8,196 nucleotides of DNA. Origin: Deltaproteobacteria bacterium (GTDB lineage: Bacteria > Desulfobacterota > Binatia > Binatales > Binataceae). The notes below the pieces were generated by a model. That model was not told the DNA's origin. It searched no databases and worked only from the letters and a program-made list of their open reading frames with translations. Positions 1-6,078 of the stretch are shown piece after piece (position 1 is the stretch's first letter; each line of letters starts with the position of its first letter). Made by a program: the position numbers and the translations under genes. The DNA lies in the NCBI GenBank assembly GCA_021799555.1, contig JAJZAG010000168.1, positions 1 through 8,196 on the forward strand, given 5' to 3'.

Positions 1-146
1 TTCCCGACGGCGCGCTCGTGATGTCGCATCATCCGCAACGCGAAAACCCCGGCTGGGTCGCCACTTGGCGCAAACGCCACGGCGACGATTCCGGCGCAAC
101 CGGCCCCGCCGCCGCGAGTCGCGCATCCAAGCCCTCCGGCAAATGA
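1..146 (+). CDS. 3' end of an unrecognised protein gene (partial)
   Basis: An open frame enters from the left edge (codons in phase with base 3) and ends at TGA 144-146. About 47 residues are visible, including the run MSHHPQRENPGWVATWRK (about residues 7-24 of the visible part) followed by an Ala/Ser/Pro-rich, low-complexity tail. I do not recognise the family. This frame is chosen because its composition is protein-like and its third positions are GC-rich. The overlapping frame that runs on into hicB is an arginine-rich shadow here. The gene is in the same direction as hicB, whose chosen start is 38 bases after the stop, so the two could be co-transcribed. Confidence 0.55.
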   Translation, partial: PDGALVMSHHPQRENPGWVATWRKRHGDDSGATGPAAASRASKPSGK

Positions 147-184
147 GGCGGACCAGCGACCTCATTAGCGGGAGTCCAAGCCGG

Positions 185-427
185 ATGCTATTATCAGAAC
201 CCATGGAGCTCCCCGTAATCTTGACCCCGGGCGACGACGGTTATCTTGTGGCCGAATGCCCGGTGATTCCCGGCTGCATCAGCCAAGGGCTGACTCGCGA
301 AGAAGCACTAGAAAATATTCGCGAGGCCATCGAGCTCTGTCTGGAGAATCAGGAATCCGAAGGTTGGCAATTACCCCCGAGTGCGAAATCGTGCGTCTCG
401 CGGTCGCTGGATGATCGAAGATCCTAG
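185..427 (+). CDS. hicB: HicB-family antitoxin
   Basis: This is an 80-residue HicB-type antitoxin, the partner that binds and neutralises the HicA RNase. The core (residues 7-56) is textbook for the family: MELPVIL, then a DGYLVAECP strand, PGCISQG, and the helix TREEALENIREAIELCLE. The family's partly degraded RNase-H-like fold is expected from this. The protein stops soon after that domain and I see no C-terminal ribbon-helix-helix or HTH, so it belongs to the short HicB forms. Residues 66-80 (Arg/Ser-rich) are unlike the usual acidic or valine-rich end. ATG 185 is preferred because GGGAG at 170-174 lies 10 bases upstream; ATG 203 (MELPV) is the alternative and matches many homologues. The open frame extends further 5', but that part is Arg-rich shadow over the previous gene. 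hicA follows after 27 bases. The antitoxin-first order is reversed relative to E. coli hicAB but is common for this short type. Confidence 0.85.
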   Translation: MLLSEPMELPVILTPGDDGYLVAECPVIPGCISQGLTREEALENIREAIELCLENQESEGWQLPPSAKSCVSRSLDDRRS

Positions 428-454
428 CGCCTAGGATGCTGCGGGTGCCGGCCA

Positions 455-688
455 ATGCCGCAATCCGCATCACCTCCGGCCATATCGGGGCGCGCGTGTG
501 TCCGCGCACTTGCGAAGCTCGGCTATCGTCAGGTTCGACAAAAAGGAAGCCACGTCCGTCTCGTCTGCGAGGGGCGAAATCCAATAACGGCTCCCCTGCA
601 TAACACGCTCGACAGAGGAACTCTGCGCAGCATAATTCGGACTACCGAAATCACGGTGGCGGAGTTTTCGGCGCTCCTGGATGAATAG
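455..688 (+). CDS. hicA: HicA-family mRNA interferase toxin
   Basis: This 77-residue protein has the HicA double-stranded-RNA-binding-like fold signature. SGRACVRALAKLGYRQVRQK (residues 11-30) is followed by GSHVRL, whose His33 is the expected catalytic histidine. Next come the APLH strand (46-49) and the closing LDRGTLRSIIR helix (52-62). HicA toxins cleave mRNA and block translation until bound by HicB. The length is normal and no key residue is missing, so the pair looks intact. ATG 455 gives the usual short N-terminus; the only upstream purine-rich element is a weak GCGGG at 441-445. The pair probably forms one transcript with hicB and, as in related systems, is probably autoregulated, though no operator can be defined here. 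It sits between an unknown gene and the glmS leader. Confidence 0.85.
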   Translation: MPQSASPPAISGRACVRALAKLGYRQVRQKGSHVRLVCEGRNPITAPLHNTLDRGTLRSIIRTTEITVAEFSALLDE

Positions 689-722
689 CCGAAACTGATA
701 GCATCTGACCCGAATCTCGCGC

Positions 723-751
723 TTGTGCGAGGCTGTGCGAGCGCGGATAAT
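723..751 (+). promoter_or_regulatory. Candidate sigma70-type promoter of glmS
   Basis: TTGTGC (723-728) and GATAAT (746-751) are separated by exactly 17 bases. The -10 matches the consensus at 5 of 6 positions and the -35 only at its TTG. Transcription from here would start near 758 and place the ribozyme cleavage site about 70 nt into an approximately 395-nt leader. The -35/-10 interval overlaps inverted repeats (CTCGC 716-720 / GCGAG 727-731; CGCGCT 718-723 / AGCGCG 740-745), which could instead end hicBA transcription. This is inference from sequence only. Confidence 0.4.
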
Positions 752-820
752 TCTTCCCAAGGGAAGCAAAACCCGAAACCCGAACGAGGTGATGGTCGAG
801 CTGATAGAACGCATCGGACG

Positions 821-989
821 AGAGTAGCGCCAGGACTCGGATTGTAATGGCATTCCGAGTTGACGAGGTGGAAGCTTCATCGAAAGACTCGGCGGATGGC
901 TTCCCGGTTCCACAACCGACAGGGGTGGACAAACCATGCGGGTGACCGCGTGACAAAACCTACCCCAAGTGGCAGGGCGTAGCACCCTG
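821..989 (+). ncRNA. glmS self-cleaving ribozyme / GlcN6P riboswitch
   Basis: This is the leader ribozyme that uses glucosamine-6-phosphate as a cofactor to cut the glmS mRNA. In the well-studied Bacillus case the 5'-OH product is then degraded. The expected cut is A826|G827 in TAGCGCCAGGACT (825-837). P1: ACTCGG 835-840 pairs with CCGAGT 855-860. Next comes the conserved TGACGAGG (861-868) of the core. P2: GGAAGC 870-875 pairs with GCTTCC 899-904, enclosing ATCGA (879-883) and TCGGCGGATG (889-898). CGCC 828-831 can pair with GGCG 891-894 to form the active-site pseudoknot. P3: CGGTT 905-909 / AACCG 914-918; its CCAC loop (910-913) is complementary to GTGG 969-972, the P3.1 pseudoknot. P4: GGGGT 922-926 / ACCCC 962-966, with an inner stem CATGCGG 935-941 / CCGCGTG 946-952 capped by a GTGA (GNRA) tetraloop. 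A last hairpin is CAGGG 973-977 / CCCTG 985-989. The location upstream of glmS, same strand, clinches the assignment. The outer limits are approximate. Confidence 0.93.
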
Positions 990-1152
990 ACGAGCAAATC
1001 AAACTCTCCCGCTTTTTGAGCATCTCCGTCGGGTACGCCCGTCGTCGCGGTGACGATGGGTAAAGGTTGCGTGATTCCCGAAACCGCCGCGCGATCGCGC
1101 GGCCACGCGCGCACCGGCATCAGTGAGCGCCTTGGTCGGGAGAAGCTAAATC
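990..1152 (+). other. glmS leader downstream of the ribozyme
   Basis: This is non-coding sequence between the ribozyme and the glmS start. GGGAGA (1138-1143) is the Shine-Dalgarno site, about 9-10 bases from ATG 1153. TCTCCC (1005-1010) is its exact complement and is followed by CGCTTTTT (1010-1017). A perfect 16-bp palindrome, CCGCGCGATCGCGCGG, lies at 1087-1102. A reverse-strand open frame crosses this region and the ribozyme but has no family resemblance, and I read it as chance. Confidence 0.5.
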
Positions 1153-2985
1153 ATGTGCGGAATTATCGGTTACGTCGGAGCGTCGGAGGCGTGCCCAGTC
1201 CTAATCGACGGTCTCGCGCGGCTTGAATACCGCGGCTACGACTCGGCAGGCATCGCAACCGTCGTTCAAAACGGAAAACTCGAAATTCGCCGCGCCGCCG
1301 GCAAGCTTGATAATTTACGCGCCCGCCTGGCTGAGGCTCCGCTAGGCGGCACAATCGGAATCGGGCACACGCGATGGGCGACTCATGGCCGTCCGTCAGA
1401 GGAAAATGCCCACCCGCACAAGGCCGGACCGGTCGCTGTGATTCACAACGGGATTGTCGAAAACTATCTCGAGTTGCGCTCGGCGCTGCTCGAGCGCGGG
1501 CATCGGATGCGTTCGCAAACTGATACCGAGCTGATTTCGCACCTGATCGAAGAGCACATCAAGGCGGGCTGCGGCCTCACCGAGGCGGTTCGTCTCACGG
1601 TCGGCGAATTGCGCGGCTCGTTTTCGATCGTGGCGCTGTCGGAAACTGAGCCTGACAAACTGGTTGCGGCGAAGACCGCGACACCACTGGTTCTGGGCCT
1701 CGGCGACGGCGAGAATTTCGTCGCATCCGACATTCCCGCGATCTTGAGCCACACCCGCTCGACTGTCGTCCTCGACGATGGCGAAATAGCGGAAGTAACC
1801 GCCGACGGCGTGCGCATCATGACCTTCGCGGGCACGCCGGTTATTCGCCAGCCTCGACGGATCGAATGGGATGCGGTCGCCGCGACCAAAGGCGGCTTCA
1901 AGCATTACCTGCGCAAGGAGGTCAGCGAACAACCGCAGGCATGGATTGATACGCTGGCCGGCCGAGCGATCGCCGGATCGCCCGAGGTCCGCTTCGACGA
2001 GGATCTCTTGCCCTCAGGCGGACCGGAAACGATCGGACGAATCGTCATGGTCAGCGAGGGTGCGTCGTGGATCACGGCAAATATTGGAAAGTACTTGATC
2101 GAGGAGCTGACCGGAATTCCGGTTGAAGCCGACTTTGCTTCCGAGTTCCGCTATCGGCGCGCGCCGATCGATTCGCACACCCTGATGATAGCGATTTCGC
2201 AATCCGGTGAGACCGCCGACACTCTGGCCGCGATGGAAGAAGGGATGCGGCGCGGCGCGCACACGATCGCGCTGAGCAACACTCTTGATTCCTCGATCGC
2301 GCGGCGAGCGCACGCCCGGTTGTACACGCGATGCGGTCCCGAGATCAGCGTGACCACCACCAAGTGCTTCATCACGCAAATCGAGGCCTACTATCTGTTC
2401 GCGATACATCTGGCCGCGCGGATGGCGCGGCTCAGCGCGACGGGAGCTGGAGAGTTGCTCGCGCCAGCGTTCGCGATTCCGGCGCAAATTCAGAGGATCT
2501 TCGCGGTCGAGCCGCAAATCGAGCGAATCGCGCGTAGATTTGCCGCCGCACACGACTTCATTTACATCGGGCGCGGCATCAATTATCCGATCGCACTCGA
2601 AGGCGCGCTCAAACTCAAGGAAATTTCGTACGTCCACGCCGAAGGATTTCCAGCAGGCTTCATGAAGCACGGGCCAATCGCGCTGATCGACGAAACCGTC
2701 CCGGTCGTGGTCCTCATTCCGAATGACGACCTGTTCGGCAAGATGCTGTCGAACCTGCGCGAGGTCGAGTCGCGCGGCGGAAAAATTATCGCGGTGACCG
2801 ATCGCTCAACTGACGAGTTGCGCGATGTCGCGAGCGAGGTAATCGAGCTTCCGGCAACCAACCGGATGCTGACGCCGGTCCTGATGACAATCCCGCTTCA
2901 GCTCCTCGCCTATTATGTGGCGGCCGAGCGCGGGACTGATATCGATCAACCTCGCAATCTCGCAAAGTCGGTAACCGTCGAATAG
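1153..2985 (+). CDS. glmS: Glutamine-fructose-6-phosphate aminotransferase (isomerizing)
   Basis: This cytosolic enzyme makes glucosamine-6-phosphate from fructose-6-phosphate and glutamine, the entry step to UDP-GlcNAc for peptidoglycan and LPS. It has 610 residues, the normal length. The N-terminal class II glutaminase starts MCGIIGYVG, with Cys2 as nucleophile after Met removal. It also shows YRGYDSAGIA (26-35), HTRWATHG (72-79) and HNGIVEN (98-104). Two SIS isomerase domains follow, from about 290 to 600. ISQSGETADT (348-357) is the intact sugar-phosphate loop. Lys487 and Glu490 (ALKLKE) and Lys505-His506 (MKHGP) match the E. coli catalytic Lys485, Glu488, Lys503 and His504. The end, PRNLAKSVTVE, is canonical. 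Odd points: the first SIS loop reads SEGASW (301-306) instead of the usual ACGTSY/W, and GELKHG is GFMKHG. SD GGGAG (1138-1142) supports the start. Control by the leader ribozyme is expected. The gene ends before a strong hairpin and appears monocistronic. Confidence 0.97.
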   Translation: MCGIIGYVGASEACPVLIDGLARLEYRGYDSAGIATVVQNGKLEIRRAAGKLDNLRARLAEAPLGGTIGIGHTRWATHGRPSEENAHPHKAGPVAVIHNGIVENYLELRSALLERGHRMRSQTDTELISHLIEEHIKAGCGLTEAVRLTVGELRGSFSIVALSETEPDKLVAAKTATPLVLGLGDGENFVASDIPAILSHTRSTVVLDDGEIAEVTADGVRIMTFAGTPVIRQPRRIEWDAVAATKGGFKHYLRKEVSEQPQAWIDTLAGRAIAGSPEVRFDEDLLPSGGPETIGRIVMVSEGASWITANIGKYLIEELTGIPVEADFASEFRYRRAPIDSHTLMIAISQSGETADTLAAMEEGMRRGAHTIALSNTLDSSIARRAHARLYTRCGPEISVTTTKCFITQIEAYYLFAIHLAARMARLSATGAGELLAPAFAIPAQIQRIFAVEPQIERIARRFAAAHDFIYIGRGINYPIALEGALKLKEISYVHAEGFPAGFMKHGPIALIDETVPVVVLIPNDDLFGKMLSNLREVESRGGKIIAVTDRSTDELRDVASEVIELPATNRMLTPVLMTIPLQLLAYYVAAERGTDIDQPRNLAKSVTVE

Positions 2986-3033
2986 CACTCGGCTAACCGC
3001 GCACCGCGAATTACAGCGGCAGTCACAGATCAA

Positions 3034-3072
3034 GCGGGCCGCCGACCGGGTTTTCCCCGATCGGCGGCCCGC
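3034..3072. terminator. Strong hairpin between convergent genes, probable bidirectional terminator
   Basis: GCGGGCCGCCGA (3034-3045) pairs perfectly with TCGGCGGCCCGC (3061-3072), and an inner CGGG 3047-3050 / CCCG 3056-3059 extends the stem around a T-rich loop. It lies 48 bases after the glmS stop and 28 bases beyond the stop of the convergent DUF1329-like gene. Neither flank has a good T tract, so classical intrinsic termination is not certain; a role as a transcript 3'-end barrier for both genes is inferred. Confidence 0.6.
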
Positions 3073-3100
3073 GTATCACGGTTCAATCAAGAGACCCACT

Positions 3101-4408
3101 CTACTGATTCGAATGTCCTCCTTCCGCTGCCTCCGCCATCGATTGGAAGGTGAAAAAATCGATTCCAACCGCGCCCATGTTGATGTACCAGCACTCGCGT
3201 TCAGGGCTATTGCGACTGGGCAGATAGCACATGCTTGCCACACCACCCTCCAAATCGGTCGAATTGGAACCGACGACGAACTCGCGCTTGAAGGGATAGA
3301 TTGCGATTCGCGCGTCCGGTACCGGTCGATCGCGATAGGTCAGGAAGAACAGGTAATTCTGGAACAGTTCACCATGCTGGTCATAGGTGTCCACATAAGG
3401 TTCGAACCATACTTCCGAGTCTAGGTAGACAACGTTCTTGCCCTGCAGGGTGTTGACAACATTGTAGCGCGGCATCGCCTCGATCACGTACATGTGGCGA
3501 ATTTCCCATGCCTCCGGACAGGCCGAGGCACCGCCGTCGGTTGCGCAGGTTATTTCTGGCGAATGCACCGCGTGAATAACAGCGAGCAAGTCTTTCTCAC
3601 CAAGAAACTTGTAGTTATAGGCTTCCGTCTTGGGATTGAAGCCGGAATAGTGATCCGGATTCCACGCGCTCGCCACATCAGTTGAGGTGCTCAGAATCGC
3701 TTCATTCAAACGCCGCACGCGCCGCGCACCTACATCCCAAGTCCAGGAATCATCGCCCTTGTTCGGATCGCCATAACGAAAGCGGATCAATCCGGTTCCA
3801 CGCTCCGCGGCAGGGGCGAGAATCGGGTAAAGCCCGAAGAGCCACATTCTGTTGGTTTTCTTGTAATCGGGATCGGTAGGCAGCGGCTGGACTTCGGTGC
3901 GCCCAACTTCAGAGTAGCCCGCATAATGGCCGACCATCGTGTCGTTAATGATCCATTGGCTTTTTCCTGGCCGCACGTTCTGCGCCTGACATTCAAAAAA
4001 TCGCAGATCGTAGTCGTCACTGGTAATCGGCCGGAAGACGTTGTTCCAGACAAGCTTCTCAGCGATCTCCGGATCGTTAGGGTCGAGCAGCGGGAACGGT
4101 TGGCCGGCAACGTAGCCGACTACTGTGCGATGGTCAGCCGAGAGTCTCACCTGCGAAGAATATTTTTCGGTAGCGTCCTTGTACGGCGGCGGCCAATCGA
4201 CCCGCCGGGTCGGAACGATTTGCATCGTCATGCCGTGCTGGACCTTCCAATACACTCCAGGAGACACGAGGTTCTTGACCTCGGATGCGTTCTGAGGGGT
4301 TATCATTTCTCCGGGTTTCACCCCGGCGAGCACTGGCCCAGGAACGACGGCGAATAGAATGATCAGGCTGCTGCCAAGCAATCCTGCAACGAACGATCGG
4401 GAACACAT
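3101..4408 (-). CDS. Secreted DUF1329-like protein, copy A
   Basis: This 435-residue exported protein has no defined biochemical role. A Sec signal peptide is clear: a hydrophobic core at about residues 7-22 and a likely signal peptidase I site VLA|G at 28/29, with no lipobox. The mature part begins VKPGEMITPQNA. It then shows WPPPYKDATEKYSSQVRL, PITSDDYDLRF, YPILAP, the DDSWTWDVGARRVRRL strand, YNYKFLG, WEIRHMYVIEA and YIDSEVWF...DTYDQHGEL. The DDSW-x-RRVRR, YNYKFLG and D-x-W...YD-x-G pattern is that of DUF1329 (PF07044) proteins, whose fold is thought to be related to LolA/LolB lipid-carrier proteins. A periplasmic or outer-membrane lipid or hydrophobe role is therefore possible but unproven. 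Four late cysteines (CATDGGASAC, MCYLP, ECWYINMG) are shared with copy B, which suggests disulfides. ATG 4408 is chosen over the more 5' ATG 4429 because GGAGG sits 8 bases before it and the signal peptide starts cleanly there. Confidence 0.8.
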   Translation of the reverse strand: MCSRSFVAGLLGSSLIILFAVVPGPVLAGVKPGEMITPQNASEVKNLVSPGVYWKVQHGMTMQIVPTRRVDWPPPYKDATEKYSSQVRLSADHRTVVGYVAGQPFPLLDPNDPEIAEKLVWNNVFRPITSDDYDLRFFECQAQNVRPGKSQWIINDTMVGHYAGYSEVGRTEVQPLPTDPDYKKTNRMWLFGLYPILAPAAERGTGLIRFRYGDPNKGDDSWTWDVGARRVRRLNEAILSTSTDVASAWNPDHYSGFNPKTEAYNYKFLGEKDLLAVIHAVHSPEITCATDGGASACPEAWEIRHMYVIEAMPRYNVVNTLQGKNVVYLDSEVWFEPYVDTYDQHGELFQNYLFFLTYRDRPVPDARIAIYPFKREFVVGSNSTDLEGGVASMCYLPSRNSPERECWYINMGAVGIDFFTFQSMAEAAEGGHSNQ

Positions 4409-4416
4409 TTCAGAGA

Positions 4417-4421
4417 CCTCC
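4417..4421 (-). promoter_or_regulatory. Ribosome binding site fixing the start of DUF1329 copy A
   Basis: GGAGG on the minus strand lies 8 bases before ATG 4408. The other in-frame ATG (4429) lies upstream of this site and would add seven residues ahead of the signal peptide, so 4408 is the supported start. Spacing is the same as for copy B. Confidence 0.75.
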
Positions 4422-4429
4422 GCGAGCAA

Positions 4430-4545
4430 AAACTATTCATCAATTTTTATTTCAGGATCGTTTAGTTTTGCACGTGAAAAATTCTTATAATAACCAGCCG
4501 ACATTAGAATTACTTAAATAGAATCGAGGCGTGCCGCTGCTGCCC
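4430..4545 (-). promoter_or_regulatory. AT-rich leader/promoter region of DUF1329 copy A
   Basis: This is a markedly AT-rich stretch in a GC-rich window, placed between the copy B terminator and the copy A ribosome site. On the minus strand TATAAG (4489-4484) could serve as a -10, but the hexamer 17 bases upstream (TAATTC) is a poor -35. I support it as a promoter region by position and composition, not as a defined promoter. Confidence 0.35.
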
Positions 4546-4550
4546 AGGCT

Positions 4551-4595
4551 CAAAAGCAAGGCGGCGCGAAGCTTTGTCGCTCCGCACCGCCTTGC
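4551..4595 (-). terminator. Intrinsic terminator of DUF1329 copy B
   Basis: Reading the minus strand, GCAAGGCGG (4595-4587) pairs with CCGCCTTGC (4564-4556) in a perfect 9-bp stem. An additional inner GCGA/TCGC pairing is available in the loop, and the stem is followed at once by TTTT (4555-4552). It begins about 30 bases after the stop of copy B and separates the two paralogues into independent transcription units. Confidence 0.7.
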
Positions 4596-4625
4596 AGTCG
4601 TGCAGTTGTTGATTTCAGATCTTCG

Positions 4626-5927
4626 TCATGGTGCCGCGGCGACCATCGCCTTGACGGTGCAGAAGTCCTTATCGACCGCGCCCATATTGATATACCAGCA
4701 TTCGCGCTCCGGCGTATGCTGCCCGGGCAGATAGCACATCGTCGAAATTCCGCCCTCCATGTCGATCCGATCGGCGCCGACCACGAACTCGCGCTTGAAC
4801 GGATAAATCGCCACCCGCGCGTCGGGTACCGGACGGTCGCGGTACGCGAGCCAATAGACATTCGACCGCCAGAGCTGACCCCGTTGATCGTAGGTATCAA
4901 CCAGAGGATCAAACCAGACTTCGCTGTCGATGTAGATCACCGAGCTCTTGTCGAGCGCGCCGCCGGCCTCCCCAAGGTCGCGCCGCGGCGTCGCCTGAAT
5001 CACGTAGGTGTGGCGCATCTCCCAATTCTCGGGACACGCCGAGGCGCCGCCGTCCGTCGCGCATGTGACTTCGGGAGAGTGCTTGGCGTGAACGCACATC
5101 AGCATCTCCTTGTCGCCCAGAAACTTATAATTGTAGAACTCCGTCTTGGCGTTGAATCCCGAATAATGATCGGGATCAAACGTCTGCGTCCCGGTGGCCG
5201 AGCTCAAGATCGCTTCATTCAAGCGGCGCACCCGGCGCACGCCCGGATTCCAGGTCCAGGAGTCATCGCCACGCTTCGGATCCATGTAGCGATAGCGAAT
5301 CAACCCGGTGCCGTAAGAGTCGGCCGGCGCAAGGATCGGGTACAGTGCAAAGACCCACATCCGGTTGGTTATCTTGAAATCAGGATCGGTCGGCAGCGGC
5401 TCGACTTCAGTGCGGCCCACCAGAGAATAACCGGCGTAGTGGCCGACCCAGATGTCGTTGATAATGCGCTGTGACTGGCCCGGACGAACGTACTGGATCT
5501 GGCAGTCGTAAAAGCGCAGATCGTAATCGTCCGAGGTGATCGGGCGGAACACGTTGTTCCACATGACCTTGTTGGCGACATTAGGATCATTCGAATCGAT
5601 CAGCGGAAACGGTTGCCCCGCGACGTAACCGATCAGCGAACGGTGATCGCTGGTCAATCGGACCTGCGACGAGTATTTCTCGGTCGCGTCTTTATACGGT
5701 GGCGGCCAATCGATCCGTTGCGTCGGCACGATGTCCATCTGCATCCCATGCTGGGCCATGTAATAGACGCCCGGGCTGACAACATCCCTGATCGAGGCCG
5801 CGTTCTGCGGAGTGATCACTTCCCCCGGCTTGACGTTCGCGGCTGATGCGCGCGGTTGTGCCGCGAAGATCGCGAAAACCGCGAAAGCGCCAGCGAGCGA
5901 TACTCTGGTTAACACCCGCTTAAACAT
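4626..5927 (-). CDS. Secreted DUF1329-like protein, copy B
   Basis: This is a 433-residue paralogue of the next downstream gene on this strand. The signal peptide is MFKR, then a hydrophobic core (about 9-23), with likely cleavage ASA|A at 29/30. The mature part repeats every landmark of copy A in order: VKPGEVITPQNA, WPPPYKDATEKYSSQVRL, PITSDDYDLRF, DDSWTWNPGVRRVRRL, YNYKFLG, CATDGGASAC, WEMRHTYVIQA, YIDSEVWF, DTYDQRGQLWRS, YRDRPVPDARVAIYPFKREF and ECWYINMGAV. By eye well over half of the residues are identical to copy A. The main differences are in the signal peptide, the 205-215 region, a short insertion near GEAGGALDKSS, and the C-terminus. As in copy A, the DUF1329 assignment rests on motif memory, not a profile search. 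GGAGG 8 bases before ATG 5927 fixes the start; the open frame runs 36 codons further 5' without a signal-peptide-like sequence. Its own terminator follows. Confidence 0.8.
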   Translation of the reverse strand: MFKRVLTRVSLAGAFAVFAIFAAQPRASAANVKPGEVITPQNAASIRDVVSPGVYYMAQHGMQMDIVPTQRIDWPPPYKDATEKYSSQVRLTSDHRSLIGYVAGQPFPLIDSNDPNVANKVMWNNVFRPITSDDYDLRFYDCQIQYVRPGQSQRIINDIWVGHYAGYSLVGRTEVEPLPTDPDFKITNRMWVFALYPILAPADSYGTGLIRYRYMDPKRGDDSWTWNPGVRRVRRLNEAILSSATGTQTFDPDHYSGFNAKTEFYNYKFLGDKEMLMCVHAKHSPEVTCATDGGASACPENWEMRHTYVIQATPRRDLGEAGGALDKSSVIYIDSEVWFDPLVDTYDQRGQLWRSNVYWLAYRDRPVPDARVAIYPFKREFVVGADRIDMEGGISTMCYLPGQHTPERECWYINMGAVDKDFCTVKAMVAAAP

Positions 5928-5935
5928 CCAAGAAA

Positions 5936-5944
5936 CCTCCTCCC
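5936..5944 (-). promoter_or_regulatory. Ribosome binding site fixing the start of DUF1329 copy B
   Basis: On the minus strand GGGAGGAGG ends 8 bases before ATG 5927, a near-perfect Shine-Dalgarno. It excludes the far 5' ATG at 6035 as the start and has the same geometry as copy A. Confidence 0.75.
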
Positions 5945-6078
5945 TAAGGTGAAACATAATTTTCTCAGCACCAACAGATAACTTCCCTTCCAAGCAAGTG
6001 GAGTAGATTGTTCCAGAGCGCAAAGAATTGCACACGAATAATATTGAGCGCGCCGGGTAGCATTTCTAATCGAAATAG
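5945..6078. other. Intergenic stretch upstream of DUF1329 copy B
   Basis: No gene or clear RNA element is seen here. It must hold the promoter of copy B, but I found no hexamer pair with good spacing. AT-rich patches (AATATTATT near 6041-6049 and AAATTATG near 5954-5961, minus-strand reading) are candidates only. No group II intron domain V hairpin is recognisable here, so the intron remnant to the right is not completed in this stretch. Confidence 0.35.

Noticed and set aside
65..184. N-terminal extension of hicB in the same frame
   Set aside because: The residues are almost all Arg/Pro/Gln/Ser from out-of-phase reading of the upstream gene, and the good ribosome site (170-174) is just before ATG 185.
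470..1120. A 216-codon minus-strand open frame spanning hicA, the promoter and the ribozyme
   Set aside because: It overlaps a recognised toxin gene and a structured RNA, has no recognisable domain, and its composition is that of an antisense shadow.
4467..4491. TTGCAC ... TATAAT on the plus strand as a promoter
   Set aside because: The spacing is only 12 bases and no plus-strand gene lies downstream.
4716..5474. A 252-codon plus-strand open frame opposite DUF1329 copy B
   Set aside because: It is antisense to a well-supported gene, with a His/Arg/Gly-rich shadow composition and no motif.
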